A DNA stretch of 64,000 nucleotides from JANNBN01 sp031430595 (GCA_031430595.1 JANPBU010000040.1:112213-176212); one strand, 5' to 3'. Numbered from the stretch's first letter, positions 26,488 through 36,396 are shown. The notes: generated by a model from the sequence alone, not told the origin. Program-made: numbers and translations.

Positions 26488-27336
26488 TCATGTTTCAAGA
26501 ACCAGGCCCTCCAAATCGGGGGCTATTACTTCGGAGGTTCCGGCAACCCCGAGCCGGGCCATCGTTCGCCGAACCTCAGCAGCAACATCTTCAGCCGTCC
26601 ATTCAACGCACATTGCGAGCAACGTTGGCCCCGCACCAGACCAACACGCAGCAAGGGCGCCGGCACCAACCATCGAATCCATAAGCGTACGTGCTTCTGG
26701 AAATAGAGTGCCACGCTGATCTTGATGCAATTTATCGCCAGTCGCGGCCGGGGTAAGGCGGGTGTGATCAGCCATTCCGGCGATGAGTTGGCCCATGCGG
26801 GCTAACTGAAATACTGCGTCGGCCATGGTGATGTGGGTTGGAAGAACCCCGCGCGCTTCCGATGTTCGAAGATGTCGTTGGGGTATCGCTACAACGAATC
26901 TCAGTTCTTCGTCAAGTGGAAGACGATGGGCCACCGCTACTCCATCGATCATGGCGCCGGTCACAAAACCCCCGAGTACCGCCGCAGCCGCATTGTCGGC
27001 GTGGCCCTCCATTGTTGCCACGTATGAGAACGGGTCAGGGTGGCCCGCTGCCGCCGCGGCAGCAACTGCAAGCGAGGCTGACGAGCCAAGACCACGGGTC
27101 ATGGGCACCTCTGAACGAACATGTATGTGCACATCCAAATGGCCCAACACGTCTTTGATGATGCGCGCTGCGAAGTGGTCAACCGTGGGGGGAAGATGCG
27201 ACCCTTCACCTTCGGCACTCAGGCTGAACATCGAAGCTGGTTCGACCGTAACCTCCGTGTAGCGCTGGAGGGCCAACCCAAGGGTGTCAAAGCCCGGGCC
27301 AAGATTCGCCGACGATGCTGGAACGCGTGCTCTCAC
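26488..27336 (-). CDS. thrB: Homoserine kinase
   Basis: This GHMP kinase has about 282 residues from the GTG at 27336 (an upstream frame runs to 27408). The opening RVPASSANLGPGFDTLGLAL is diagnostic of ThrB. The ATP motif is VPMTRGLGSSASLAVAAAAAAG near 80, and GHADNAAAAVLGG lies near 110. The C-terminal ACWSGAGPTLLAM segment is GHMP motif 3. It phosphorylates L-homoserine for threonine synthesis. thrC and hom are not adjacent. GTG 27336 leaves 95 bp for divergent promoters with the lipoprotein gene, which favours it over 27408. Confidence 0.9.
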   Translation of the reverse strand: MRARVPASSANLGPGFDTLGLALQRYTEVTVEPASMFSLSAEGEGSHLPPTVDHFAARIIKDVLGHLDVHIHVRSEVPMTRGLGSSASLAVAAAAAAGHPDPFSYVATMEGHADNAAAAVLGGFVTGAMIDGVAVAHRLPLDEELRFVVAIPQRHLRTSEARGVLPTHITMADAVFQLARMGQLIAGMADHTRLTPAATGDKLHQDQRGTLFPEARTLMDSMVGAGALAACWSGAGPTLLAMCVEWTAEDVAAEVRRTMARLGVAGTSEVIAPDLEGLVLET

Positions 27337-27431
27337 CTTCCAAGTATGCCCGCAACACTGGGCTTCGATTTGGACGAGTGAGCAAATTGGGCCTTGCGTC
27401 CGGTGCACCCGGTTGTCTATGGTTGTGTTTC

Positions 27432-28169
27432 ATGCGGACTACTTCACGTTGGGTGACAATCTCGGTGTTGTTGCTAACAGCCTGTTCAACCAAAGACCCT
27501 GTACTGGTCAGAGCCACCGTGCAAACCGCACCACCGTTCACCGCTCCCGGTACCGAGACCCCGGCGACCGTTGGCACCACAATCGCAGTGACAACGACGA
27601 CAACGACCACGACGATCCCGGTGACCACGGTCGCCCCAACCACTACCGTTGTTGCGGGTGCCCGAATCACGATCTTTAGTACCACCCGACTGATCGACGA
27701 ACCCGCCGTCACCGCCTACCCGGTAGTCACCGGCAACTGGACCGACCGAGACTTCGCACTCGTGGCCGCAGGGGCCAATCACGAAATAGCCGCTCAGCGA
27801 CGCAATTTAAAGCCAAATTCGGCGGCCTTCGAGATTTGGGCCACGAAGGAAATTACTCCTTCGTTTCTGGAGTCCATCAAGCAAATTGTCTCAAAAGGCC
27901 AAGAGTACCGCGATGGGACTGTCGACGACTTCATCGTCACGTCGGTCGAGAGAGTCGATGCTGAACTTGTCGTTGTCACCTCATGCGGACGTAACAACAC
28001 TGCGCAGTACGCCCTCGGTGACCCTAAGGATCCAAACGACGACGTACTTATTCAAAATACTTTGGACGTATTTCGATCTCAGTGGGGGCTTGTTCGCCGT
28101 GGGTCACGATGGCTTCTGAGCGACCTTCTTGAATTGGAGGCAAGTCCGTGCGCCGTATTCTTCCAATAG
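27432..28169 (+). CDS. Lipoprotein of unknown function with Thr-rich linker
   Basis: The protein has 245 residues from the ATG at 27432. The signal peptide ends in a lipobox (VLLLTACS), placing the mature Cys near residue 17. A Thr/Val linker follows to about 75, then a compact domain (FALVAAGANHEIAAQRRNLK, PSFLESIKQIVSKGQEYRDG, LVVVTSCGRNNTAQY, WLLSDLLELEASPC) of NTF2-like length. I do not recognise the family. It overlaps the next secreted-protein gene by 22 bp, so the two probably act together at the cell surface. Confidence 0.8.
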   Translation: MRTTSRWVTISVLLLTACSTKDPVLVRATVQTAPPFTAPGTETPATVGTTIAVTTTTTTTTIPVTTVAPTTTVVAGARITIFSTTRLIDEPAVTAYPVVTGNWTDRDFALVAAGANHEIAAQRRNLKPNSAAFEIWATKEITPSFLESIKQIVSKGQEYRDGTVDDFIVTSVERVDAELVVVTSCGRNNTAQYALGDPKDPNDDVLIQNTLDVFRSQWGLVRRGSRWLLSDLLELEASPCAVFFQ

Positions 28170-28996
28170 TCATCGTCTTCTTTACCATCCTCCAAACAGG
28201 GGCATCCGCTGGGGACGGTCCAGCGATTGAGCCGGTAGCTGGTGGGGTGGTCGTAACTGGTTCTGATGGCGGCGGTTCTGGTGGTGGTTCTGGTGGTGGT
28301 GGGCAGTCGGTTCCGGTGGCTGAGGTGTGTGCCGGGTATGAGTCGAAACTTTCTGCTCCGAAGCAGGGCCCCCAGGTTGGGCCGGATGGTGGATACTACG
28401 TGTGGCAAGAATGGCGGTGCCCGCCCGGTGACTGGCAATCCAGATCGGTATGTATAGCCAACTGTCCGCCCGGTGTGGCGGCCATACCGGCCCCTCCGCC
28501 TCCAACCGATGAACAAATCCGGGCCCGTCTTATCGAGTTTGTAGTCAAACCACTCGGTCGTTTCGCTCCACCGGTCGAGCAACCAACCGTGAAAGCAATC
28601 GTTGGTATGCGCTTTTACTACTCAGTTGACCCGTCCACATACGAAACGATTGCGCCTCCAACCCAAACCTTTCCCGGTGGGTGGCAAGTCACCGCAACGC
28701 TCACACCAGGAAAAATTGGTTTTGCAGCCGGTGACAAGGCTTCCGACTGTAAAGGTCCAGGAACATCAGGACGAACAAAACCTGGTCGTAAGCAAGCAGA
28801 TTATGAGGGTTGCTACGTCATCTTCGAAACCGTGCCGAAAGGTGACGGGCGCCTCGATTCGACCCTCACCACCGATTGGACCATCACTGTTACCGCCGCG
28901 AGCGTTACCGAAACGATCGGCAAAACCTGGATTGAACCAGCCACGACCACCTACAACATTGGGCTCCGAGAACTCCAGGCCGTCGGAACCAACTAA
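28148..28996 (+). CDS. Secreted protein of unknown function
   Basis: The protein has 282 residues from a GTG. A signal peptide (ILPIVIVFFTILQTGASA) ends near residue 21, followed by a Gly/Ser linker (about 40-52). The mature part has several cysteines (VCAGYESKL, EWRCPPGDW, CIANCPPG), a proline-rich stretch, then a beta-rich C-terminal domain with YEGCYVIFETVPKGDG near 218 and TTDWTITVTAASVTETIGK near 240. I do not recognise the family. It overlaps the upstream lipoprotein gene and converges on ftsK. Confidence 0.78.
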   Translation: MRRILPIVIVFFTILQTGASAGDGPAIEPVAGGVVVTGSDGGGSGGGSGGGGQSVPVAEVCAGYESKLSAPKQGPQVGPDGGYYVWQEWRCPPGDWQSRSVCIANCPPGVAAIPAPPPPTDEQIRARLIEFVVKPLGRFAPPVEQPTVKAIVGMRFYYSVDPSTYETIAPPTQTFPGGWQVTATLTPGKIGFAAGDKASDCKGPGTSGRTKPGRKQADYEGCYVIFETVPKGDGRLDSTLTTDWTITVTAASVTETIGKTWIEPATTTYNIGLRELQAVGTN

Positions 28997-29007
28997 GGCA
29001 CGACCCG

Positions 29008-32000
29008 CTAACCGCGGCCTTGGCGCCGGTTCAATTCATCTACAGACATACGAACTTCGCGTGGCTTTGACCCAACCGAAGGGCCAACGATGCCCTGATT
29101 TTCAAGCAGATCCATGATTCGCCCAGCCCGAGAAAAACCTACCCGCAACTTGCGTTGCAACATCGACGTCGAGCCAAGTTGGCTGCGAACAACAAGGTCC
29201 ATCGCCTGATCTAGGAGGTCATCAGAATCTCCGTCAGATTCAGGGCGATTCGGAACTAACTCGTCGCTAGCCCCGAAGTTGATAGAGGCAGCCGACGAGG
29301 TTGGAGGGGGTGAGTTTGCAGAACCCGGGGAATGGAACGCCGGAACCCCACCTCGAGAAACCAACGACATGGCATCTTCGTCGGAACCCGGAATATCGGA
29401 GAAGCCAACAAAGCCCGTCTCGTACTCCTTCACACTTCGGTCGTTGGCCGGGTCGTCAAGGTCAGGAACCCGCATGCCGGAAGCACCAGCCGAAGCGGCT
29501 GCCGTCTTACCCTTCCCAATAGTCGGTGTCTGTTTGACCCAGAAATCGACAACTTTTCGGATCTCTTCTTCGGACACGAAATTACCCTGTACACGTACGG
29601 CTACGTTCGACGAAACCGTGACCATCAACATGTCGCCCTGCCCGATAAGGCGCTCTGCACCAGGCTGATCAAGAATCACACGGGAGTCGGTAAGTGAAGA
29701 AACGGCAAACGCAAACCGAGACGGAACGTTCGCCTTGATCAACCCAGTAATCACGTTCACCGACGGACGCTGCGTCGCAATCACGAGGTGAATCCCTACT
29801 GCCCGGGCCTTTTGGGCGATCCGAACAATCGAGTCTTCAACTTCCTTACCGGCCACCATCATCAAGTCGGCGAGTTCGTCGACTACTACCAAAATCAGCG
29901 AGAGTTTCTGATACTTCGGCGCAGGCGGTAAACCAAGGCCACCGGCCGGGTCGCCTGCATACGGATCATCCAGTTCACCCTTTTCGACCGCAGCGTTGTA
30001 CCCCCCAATATCACGGAATCGAAGGTTGGCCAACAACTCGTAGCGGCGTTCCATCTCTTCGACGGCCCAAGCCAACGCACTGGCCGCTTTTTTCGGGTTC
30101 GTTACCACCTGAGTCAGCAAGTGCGGAAGGCCGTTGTACTGACTGAGTTCAACCATCTTTGGGTCAATAAGAATCATTCGTACATCGTCGGGGGTCGATC
30201 GCATCAGAATCGAGGTCAGCAGGCCGTTGATACAACTCGACTTACCCGAGCCGGTGGTACCAGCAACAAGAACGTGGGGCATTTTGGCGAGATCAACCAT
30301 AACTGCTTTGCCATCAATGTCACGCCCGATTGCCACACCCAGCGGTGCCTTAAGTGCCTTCGCCTCGTCGGAAATGAGCACGTCAGCAACCGCTACCAAT
30401 TGGCGTTGCCGATTCGGCACTTCAACACCAATCGCAGACTTACCTGGTATCGGAGCAAGGATTCGAACGTCGGCGGTGGCCATTGCGTACGCAATATCTT
30501 TATGAAGCGCGGTTACCTTCGCGACCTTTACACCAGGGCCAAGTTCAAGTTCGTACCGAGTGACCGTTGGGCCAACGGTCATCCCACAGAGGCGTGTTTC
30601 GACGCCGTGCGAAGCAAGAGCCTCTTCAAGAACACGACCAACGGACTCTACAGCGCGCTTATCAATTTCTACCTTCTTGCCCTTTTTGAGCATTGCGTAT
30701 GAAGGAAGTTTCCAAATAGGGTCATCTGGCGCTTTGCGATCGAGCCCTGGCAAAGCGGCCGCCGTTGCCGACGGCTGAGGTTCCTTCCAAAGCGCCGTTC
30801 GTTTGCGGGCACCCTTTTCCTTGGATACAGAAGGGTCAGACGAACCTATCCCGACCGGGTCAGTTTCATCTTCTCCGTCAAACACTCGCCCAGACTGACG
30901 TTCAGCCAAGCTCGACGGATGATCATCATCAAGGTCATAGTCATCGTCACGTTCAACTGCCCATTGCAATTCACTACCAGCGTCAGACGCAGACGACCGG
31001 AACGAATCACCGTCGTTTCCTTTGGCAAACAAACCAATACCTAAGCGCACAGACGCATTGCTTCGACCTTCACGAGTTGCACGTGCGTCGGGCAACGTCG
31101 AAAGCAAGCGACGTTTTTCCCGCAGTGTTTCTTCTGTCAGGTCAATATCAGCGTGGCCCGACCGGTCACCATCGTCGCCATCGATCGGGTTGTTCAACAC
31201 GCCCACACGTTTGCGGTTCGGGGTCTCAACCGAGTTATCACCGCCAGAAAGAGCACGAGCACCGCGCAGATCAACACCGAGACGTACTGCTTCTCGACGA
31301 CGACTCAGCCCCCTCCCCGTGGTTACGTCTACCTCGGGCTCGTCGTCTTCATAGTTAGCATCGTCGGGCCCGAGGGTAAATAGCGACGTGATGCCTCGGC
31401 GAGCCGCTAGCCCAACCGGACGGGCCGAATCGGCGGTGCGATTGAAAGCATCGCGAACCCGGATTCGCATAATGATCAGCGCGCCGAGGAACATAATCGT
31501 GCCAAGCACAATCGCGGCCCCCCACCTTCCGGTGACACGAACCAACGGCCCGCCGACAATCGCCCCCAAAATACCGCCACCATTACGAAGTACACGTATG
31601 GGTGTGCCCCACCGAGGGGCACCTTCACCAAGGTGCATCACGCCAGTGGCCGCACTAAGCAGAAACATCCAACCAATAAGCACGCGCATTGGTTCGCGGT
31701 AACCGCGACCACGAACAAGTACCCAGCCCACACCAATCAACATAAACGGAACGAAGAATCGGCCCTGCCCTAATAGAGCACTTGTGCCGCGACGCAGTAA
31801 TCGCCCAAACGGGCCGGTGAGATCAAAAAAGATACCGAGACCGGCGAGCAGCCCAACCACAACGAGCACAAGGCCCCAAACGTCGTCCGCTTGGCGGCCG
31901 AGATGTTCAGTGAAAAAGGCCCGCGTCCCATCGAACATCCCGCCCGAGCGTTGCGAGCGAGACCGTGATGACGAACGCGACCGATTTCTCGATCGAGCGC

Positions 32001-32028
32001 CGCCGCGTGGGGAAGGACGCGAAGCCAC
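29008..32028 (-). CDS. ftsK: DNA translocase FtsK/SpoIIIE
   Basis: FtsK has 1006 residues. A basic Arg/Ser head precedes four transmembrane segments (about 48-200). A long acidic, low-complexity linker covers about 210-430. The RecA-like motor has Walker A VAGTTGSGKSSCINGLL near 595, Walker B LILVVVDELADLMMVAG near 715 and ATQRPSVNVITGLIKAN near 755. The C-terminal gamma winged helix (SMLQRKLRVGFSRAGRIMDL) near 965 recognises KOPS-type sequences. It pumps DNA at the division septum and activates XerCD resolution. Confidence 0.96.
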   Translation of the reverse strand: MASRPSPRGGARSRNRSRSSSRSRSQRSGGMFDGTRAFFTEHLGRQADDVWGLVLVVVGLLAGLGIFFDLTGPFGRLLRRGTSALLGQGRFFVPFMLIGVGWVLVRGRGYREPMRVLIGWMFLLSAATGVMHLGEGAPRWGTPIRVLRNGGGILGAIVGGPLVRVTGRWGAAIVLGTIMFLGALIIMRIRVRDAFNRTADSARPVGLAARRGITSLFTLGPDDANYEDDEPEVDVTTGRGLSRRREAVRLGVDLRGARALSGGDNSVETPNRKRVGVLNNPIDGDDGDRSGHADIDLTEETLREKRRLLSTLPDARATREGRSNASVRLGIGLFAKGNDGDSFRSSASDAGSELQWAVERDDDYDLDDDHPSSLAERQSGRVFDGEDETDPVGIGSSDPSVSKEKGARKRTALWKEPQPSATAAALPGLDRKAPDDPIWKLPSYAMLKKGKKVEIDKRAVESVGRVLEEALASHGVETRLCGMTVGPTVTRYELELGPGVKVAKVTALHKDIAYAMATADVRILAPIPGKSAIGVEVPNRQRQLVAVADVLISDEAKALKAPLGVAIGRDIDGKAVMVDLAKMPHVLVAGTTGSGKSSCINGLLTSILMRSTPDDVRMILIDPKMVELSQYNGLPHLLTQVVTNPKKAASALAWAVEEMERRYELLANLRFRDIGGYNAAVEKGELDDPYAGDPAGGLGLPPAPKYQKLSLILVVVDELADLMMVAGKEVEDSIVRIAQKARAVGIHLVIATQRPSVNVITGLIKANVPSRFAFAVSSLTDSRVILDQPGAERLIGQGDMLMVTVSSNVAVRVQGNFVSEEEIRKVVDFWVKQTPTIGKGKTAAASAGASGMRVPDLDDPANDRSVKEYETGFVGFSDIPGSDEDAMSLVSRGGVPAFHSPGSANSPPPTSSAASINFGASDELVPNRPESDGDSDDLLDQAMDLVVRSQLGSTSMLQRKLRVGFSRAGRIMDLLENQGIVGPSVGSKPREVRMSVDELNRRQGRG

Positions 32029-32040
32029 AGCGAAGAAACC

Positions 32041-32748
32041 TTACCCCAGTAGGTCACCGAGCACGATGTCTCGGTACTGGCCAACGGCTAAATCTGCCAG
32101 CTTGAAGCGGCCAAACTGAGTGCGCTGAAGCGTTTCAACGTGTCCACCGCATGCTGCGATCATCCGCCGAACCTGGTGATAGCGACCCTCGGTGAGCTCG
32201 ATACTTGCCCTGCGGCCGTCTGTTGGATCTATCACGAGCTGCGCGGCTCGACACGGCGATGATTCGCCTTCGAGTACCAACGAACCCGACGCAAACTGTT
32301 CAATCGCGATTTCGGGCGAGGAGAATGACATTGCCAGTACAGCCTCGTAGGTCTTCACCACATGTTGTTTCGGGCTCGTCAGGCGATGCAGTAGCTGATG
32401 GTCATCGGTGATGACGAGCAGGCCACTGGTGTCGCGATCAAGTCGCCCGACCCATTCCGGACGGGGCGTTCGAATCCCCCACGCGGGGGGTAATAGTTCA
32501 TCGACGAGCGGAGCTTCACGTGTTTCGTGCGAGCAGGCGTAGCCAACCGGCTTGTTCAACACCACCAGCACACCTAGGGGTCGGTCGAGAGGTTCGCCAC
32601 AAAACAGCACCGACGATGGGTCGTCAATCTTTGTAGCTGGGTCTCGAACAATTACCCCGTCAACCGTGCAGTGCCCTCGACCGAGCAGAACTTTGACTTC
32701 GGAACGGGATCCAACCCCCGTATTTGCCAGCAGTCGATCAAGTCTCAA
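32041..32748 (-). CDS. RsuA/RluB-family pseudouridine synthase
   Basis: The 235-residue protein has an N-terminal S4 RNA-binding domain (MRLDRLLANTGVGSRSEVKVLLGRG) and the catalytic motif VGRLDRDTSGLLVITDD near 100, with the nucleophilic Asp. RYHQVRRMIAACGGHVETLQR near 195-215 is the RsuA-type C-terminal signature. It isomerises a specific uridine in 16S or 23S rRNA; the target cannot be read from sequence. It overlaps the end of the RNase J gene by 11 bp and is followed by ftsK. Confidence 0.9.
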   Translation of the reverse strand: MRLDRLLANTGVGSRSEVKVLLGRGHCTVDGVIVRDPATKIDDPSSVLFCGEPLDRPLGVLVVLNKPVGYACSHETREAPLVDELLPPAWGIRTPRPEWVGRLDRDTSGLLVITDDHQLLHRLTSPKQHVVKTYEAVLAMSFSSPEIAIEQFASGSLVLEGESSPCRAAQLVIDPTDGRRASIELTEGRYHQVRRMIAACGGHVETLQRTQFGRFKLADLAVGQYRDIVLGDLLG

Positions 32749-34468
32749 GTAGCACCGGAACGATCATCGGTTTGCGTTTCGTACGCTCACTGACGAATCG
32801 GCTCGTCGAGCGTCGCATAGCTTGTCGTAACTCTTCCAGATCTTCATGTTGTTCAGACTTTGCTTTTTGCAAGGCTTCGACAAGCGCCTTTCGTACAGTT
32901 TCAGTCGCTTCGCCAAGCAGGGTTTCGGCATCGGGGGCATACACCCAACCCCTCGTAACCAGTTCCGGTCCACTCACTAACGAGTACTTCACCGGGTCAA
33001 TTGTCGCTATTACAACCAGGACACCCTCTTGGGAAAGTTTGCGACGGTCACGCAGTACTCCGGTGCCAACATCACCAACTATTCCGTCGACGTATACATA
33101 GCCAGATGGAACCTCATCACCAAAATCGATACCGTCCTTTGTAAGTACGACCGAATCACCGTCTTCACAGATCAAAATGTTGTCGGGATTCATTCCCATT
33201 TCGATTGCTAAGCGTGCATGGTGTGTCATATGGCGAAACTCACCGTGAATCGGCACAAAAAACTCGGGACGTGCGATCGAGTGAAGGGTACGAAGCTCTC
33301 CACGACGAGCATGACCCGAAACGTGAACCCGGGCAATACCCGAATGAATCACATCGGCACCAAGGCGGGTTATTCCGTCGATAATGCGTCCAACGTTAGT
33401 CTCATTCCCTGGGATCGCATGTGAACTTAAGATCACACAATCGCCGTCTCCAAGTTTGATCCACCGATTGTCATTCGACGCCATCAGGGCGAGGGCCGAC
33501 ATAGGTTCACCCTGTGAGCCGGTCGAGATAAGACACACCTTTTTCGGGTCAAACTTTCCAAGATCTTCGATGTCGAACAGGTCCTTGTCTGCCACGGTCA
33601 GCAAACCCATTTCGCGAGCGATCTGGATGTTTCGTTTCATCGAGCGGCCAAGTGTGGTCACTTTACGACCACACTCAACAGCCGAATCGATGACTTGCTG
33701 CACACGGTGGATATGGCTGGCAAAACAGGCAACCACTAGGCGCTTGTCGGCATTGCTACGAAAGATATCGAGCAGGTTACGACCAATCGACCGTTCCGAA
33801 TCAGTGAAACCCTCTTCCTCAGCGTTCGTTGAATCAGCAAGAAGTAGGCGAATCCCCTCCGTCTTGGCAATTGCACCAATACGGGCAAGGTCGGTGGTGC
33901 GGTAGTCGATAGGGGTCAGGTCGAGCTTGAAGTCACCCGAGTGATAGATAACGCCCTGCGGAGTATGGATTGCGATGCCGAAACCGTGCGGCGTTGAATG
34001 CGACACAGGTATGAACTCGACATCAAACGAACCGATCATCAAGCGTTGCCCATCAGTCACCGGATGCATCTCGACGCGCCCAAGCAACCCAGCTTCTTCG
34101 ATTCGACCTTTTGAAAACTGTAAAGTAAGCGCGCTTGAATATATGTGCAACACCGGAATGTCGACTTCGCGCAGCATGTACGAGAGCCCACCGATGTGAT
34201 CTTCGTGACCGTGAGTCAGAACTACCGCGTCGATACGATCAACATTTTCTCGAAGGTACGAGAAGTCGGGAAGCACCAAATCGATTCCCGGCATGTCAAC
34301 ATCGGGAAACATCAGACCAACATCGATAATAAGAATTCGGCCGTCAACTTCAATACAGCAGCAGTTACGGCCAACCTCGCCAAGCCCCCCCAGGAAGACT
34401 ACGCGGGCATCGCCCCGAGCAATGGTTGAAGGTTTCGGTGAGCGCGAATGTGTTCCGGCAGCAGTCAT
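32738..34468 (-). CDS. rnj: Ribonuclease J
   Basis: This 576-residue metallo-beta-lactamase/beta-CASP nuclease has the Zn motif LTHGHEDHIGGL near 83, SHSTPHGFGIAIHTPQG near 155, GDFKLDLTPID near 175, and beta-CASP motifs ISTGSQGEPMSAL near 325 and VHVSGHARRGEL near 390. It has both 5'-exonuclease and endonuclease activity in mRNA decay and rRNA maturation. The start overlaps the dapA stop by 4 bp, the usual actinobacterial dapA-rnj pair. Confidence 0.95.
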   Translation of the reverse strand: MTAAGTHSRSPKPSTIARGDARVVFLGGLGEVGRNCCCIEVDGRILIIDVGLMFPDVDMPGIDLVLPDFSYLRENVDRIDAVVLTHGHEDHIGGLSYMLREVDIPVLHIYSSALTLQFSKGRIEEAGLLGRVEMHPVTDGQRLMIGSFDVEFIPVSHSTPHGFGIAIHTPQGVIYHSGDFKLDLTPIDYRTTDLARIGAIAKTEGIRLLLADSTNAEEEGFTDSERSIGRNLLDIFRSNADKRLVVACFASHIHRVQQVIDSAVECGRKVTTLGRSMKRNIQIAREMGLLTVADKDLFDIEDLGKFDPKKVCLISTGSQGEPMSALALMASNDNRWIKLGDGDCVILSSHAIPGNETNVGRIIDGITRLGADVIHSGIARVHVSGHARRGELRTLHSIARPEFFVPIHGEFRHMTHHARLAIEMGMNPDNILICEDGDSVVLTKDGIDFGDEVPSGYVYVDGIVGDVGTGVLRDRRKLSQEGVLVVIATIDPVKYSLVSGPELVTRGWVYAPDAETLLGEATETVRKALVEALQKAKSEQHEDLEELRQAMRRSTSRFVSERTKRKPMIVPVLLET

Positions 34469-35346
34469 CCTCGTAGGTTCGCAATCACTTTGCGGGCGCG
34501 GTCTTCAAGACCTTCAGGCGCACGACCAAGAGGTAAGCGGCACTGCCCGGCCGGCATACCAAGCGTACGTAGCATCGCCTTTGAGGGAATCGGATTCGGG
34601 TTCGCGTCACCCGTTTCATAGTCAAAACTTTCAATGAGGCGCGAATGAATTTGCCGGGCCCGATCAACATCGCCCTTCTTAAAAGACGTGATCATTTCTT
34701 TGTGTTCTGCCGCACACCAATGCGTCGCTACCCCAATGACCCCTTCACCACCTATCGAAAGGAAGGCGAGGGTCATCGAGTCATCACCCGAATACAACTC
34801 GAAACCCGCTGGCACCTCGCGCATGAGGCGAGCGGTTCCGGGAAAGTCACCCGCCGCATCTTTCAGCGCAACGACGTTTGAAACCCCGCGCGCCAAACGA
34901 AGCAAAACTTCCGGGGCAATTCGACGCCCCGTACGAACCGGGATGTCGTACAAAATGACGGGGAGTTCCGTCGCTTCGGCCACCGCACGAAAATGCGCTT
35001 CGATGCCAGCTTGGTCGGGTCGGTTGTAATACGGCGTAACACTGAGCACCGCCGCTGCACCAAGGGCTGCCATGCCAGCAGTCAATGTAACTGCGTGGCG
35101 GGTGTCGTTTGAACCCGCACCGGCAATCACCGGAACAGTGACCGCCCCGGCAACCGCTTCCACTAACGCAAACTGCTCTTCATCGGTAATCGTTGAAGCT
35201 TCTCCGGTGGTTCCGGCGATAACGAGACCATCGTTACCTTCGCTGACCAGCCACTTCGCAAGTTTCACAGCCCCATCGATGTCGAGATCACCGTTCTCAT
35301 GGAACGGGGTGACCATCGCAGTGAGGACCTCTCCGAAACGGGCCAT
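34465..35346 (-). CDS. dapA: 4-hydroxy-tetrahydrodipicolinate synthase
   Basis: DapA has 293 residues in a TIM barrel. GEVLTAMVTPFHENGDLDIDG opens the protein, IAGTTGEASTITDEEQ lies near 43, SVTPYYNRPDQAGIEAHF near 104 supplies the catalytic Tyr, YDIPVRTGRRI is near 134, and ALKDAAGDF near 161 has the Schiff-base Lys. It condenses pyruvate with aspartate semialdehyde, the first step toward lysine and meso-diaminopimelate. dapB lies about 3 kb away on the same strand, separated by the DUF559 cassette and other genes. Confidence 0.96.
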   Translation of the reverse strand: MARFGEVLTAMVTPFHENGDLDIDGAVKLAKWLVSEGNDGLVIAGTTGEASTITDEEQFALVEAVAGAVTVPVIAGAGSNDTRHAVTLTAGMAALGAAAVLSVTPYYNRPDQAGIEAHFRAVAEATELPVILYDIPVRTGRRIAPEVLLRLARGVSNVVALKDAAGDFPGTARLMREVPAGFELYSGDDSMTLAFLSIGGEGVIGVATHWCAAEHKEMITSFKKGDVDRARQIHSRLIESFDYETGDANPNPIPSKAMLRTLGMPAGQCRLPLGRAPEGLEDRARKVIANLRG

Positions 35347-35501
35347 GTTGTACTCCTGAAGCTGTTGGTGTGACTACGGGCAAACTGCCGGACGCACAGA
35401 GGTTACAAGTTGGTTGTCCCCTCGTTGCTCTCATTCCCACCACAAACATTTACCCCATACCCAAACCCCTCAACCTGCGTCTGCCGCCCCCACGCCCGCC
35501 C

Positions 35502-35613
35502 CACGCCCAAAATCAAGCCACCTCACGCCCAAAATCAAACCGCCTCACGCCCAAAACACCCAAGCGAGGTGAATTTGAGGTGTGAAATCACTCGCTGTTG
35601 GGTGTTTTGGGCG
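35502..35613. repeat. 22-bp tandem repeats and a long inverted repeat next to the DUF559 gene
   Basis: Two 22-bp units begin CACGCCCAAAATCAA (35502 and 35524) and a third, partial copy starts at 35546. The third copy opens the left arm (35548-35568) of an inverted repeat. The right arm is 35591-35613 with one 2-base bulge, and the loop is 22 nt. The right arm ends exactly at the DUF559 stop codon. It may also act as a terminator, though no T-run follows. Nothing else is seen between dapA and this gene. Confidence 0.85.
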
Positions 35614-36396
35614 TCAGTCAAACGAGTTCACCGCCGCATTCCACCCGCGTCCACTGCACCGGTCCATCAACTCACGAAGTTGCGAGGCCACGCGATCCGG
35701 ATTTCGGTCGATATCACTTGCCGGAAATTCAAGCCAACGGAACCCGGCCAATTGGTAATGGTTATGCCGTTGTCGGTCTCGCAGAAAATCGTCGTTCTTG
35801 GAGTGGAATTCGCGGCCGTCAACCTCAACAAGGACTCCGTCGTCCGGGGTCGCTCGAAGTTTCCTCCTCAACTTTTCGTCGAACGGAACCAGGAAATCGG
35901 CACGCTTGGAACCATCCTCACCGACGAAGATTTTGACCTGACGCCACATGGCCGGGAAGCCCCTTGACCGCATCGTTTGCACAAATCGAGTTTCCGAGTA
36001 ACTCCCGGTTGCCGGTTGATTTCCACGAATCAGAAGTACTTGCCGCAGAATCGCGTCTCCTTGAAGGTTTTTTCCACTCCCGGGTAGATCCACGATGAGT
36101 TGGCGTCTCAACAGCGATTCAACTGCGAGTTCAACAACTTCGGCCGGGGTCAACGGCTGCAAATCGTCTTTCCAGCGCGGAGTGAGCCCAAGCCCAATTC
36201 CTAAATGACGAGCGATCGTACTGGAATGAGCCACTTGGATACCATCCACTTGGAAACCGGGCCCTAGTCGACGCGTGCGTCGCCGGTTTGGTGCTGGCGA
36301 CCAAGAGTGCGGCACAGCAAACATTGGCCTCGGGTCGAGTAGGTCACTTCCGTCAAGCTTTAACTGTTTTGCGGCAGCGGTTCCGGTTAACAACAT
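35614..36396 (-). CDS. DUF559-type (PD-(D/E)xK/Vsr-like) nuclease-domain protein
   Basis: The protein has 260 residues. The C-terminal 130 carry the DUF559 nuclease core: RADFLVPFDEK near 166, GVLVEVDGREFHSK near 188-201, then DRQRHNHYQLAGFRWLEFPASDI near 207-229. The Asp, the Glu and the DxxR/H residues are as expected for a Vsr-like nuclease. The N-terminal part resembles the middle of AbiEi-type antitoxin-like proteins (LLTGTAAAKQLKLDG) but lacks the leading winged helix, so it may be shortened. Role unknown: defence, a toxin-like part, or repeat-linked mobility. Palindromic GCCCAAAA repeats lie on both sides. Confidence 0.72.
   Translation of the reverse strand: MLLTGTAAAKQLKLDGSDLLDPRPMFAVPHSWSPAPNRRRTRRLGPGFQVDGIQVAHSSTIARHLGIGLGLTPRWKDDLQPLTPAEVVELAVESLLRRQLIVDLPGSGKNLQGDAILRQVLLIRGNQPATGSYSETRFVQTMRSRGFPAMWRQVKIFVGEDGSKRADFLVPFDEKLRRKLRATPDDGVLVEVDGREFHSKNDDFLRDRQRHNHYQLAGFRWLEFPASDIDRNPDRVASQLRELMDRCSGRGWNAAVNSFD

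Noticed and set aside
35502..35613. Possible CRISPR array
   Set aside because: Only two to three 22-bp units lie directly end to end without spacers, and part of the set forms an inverted repeat. No cas genes are nearby.
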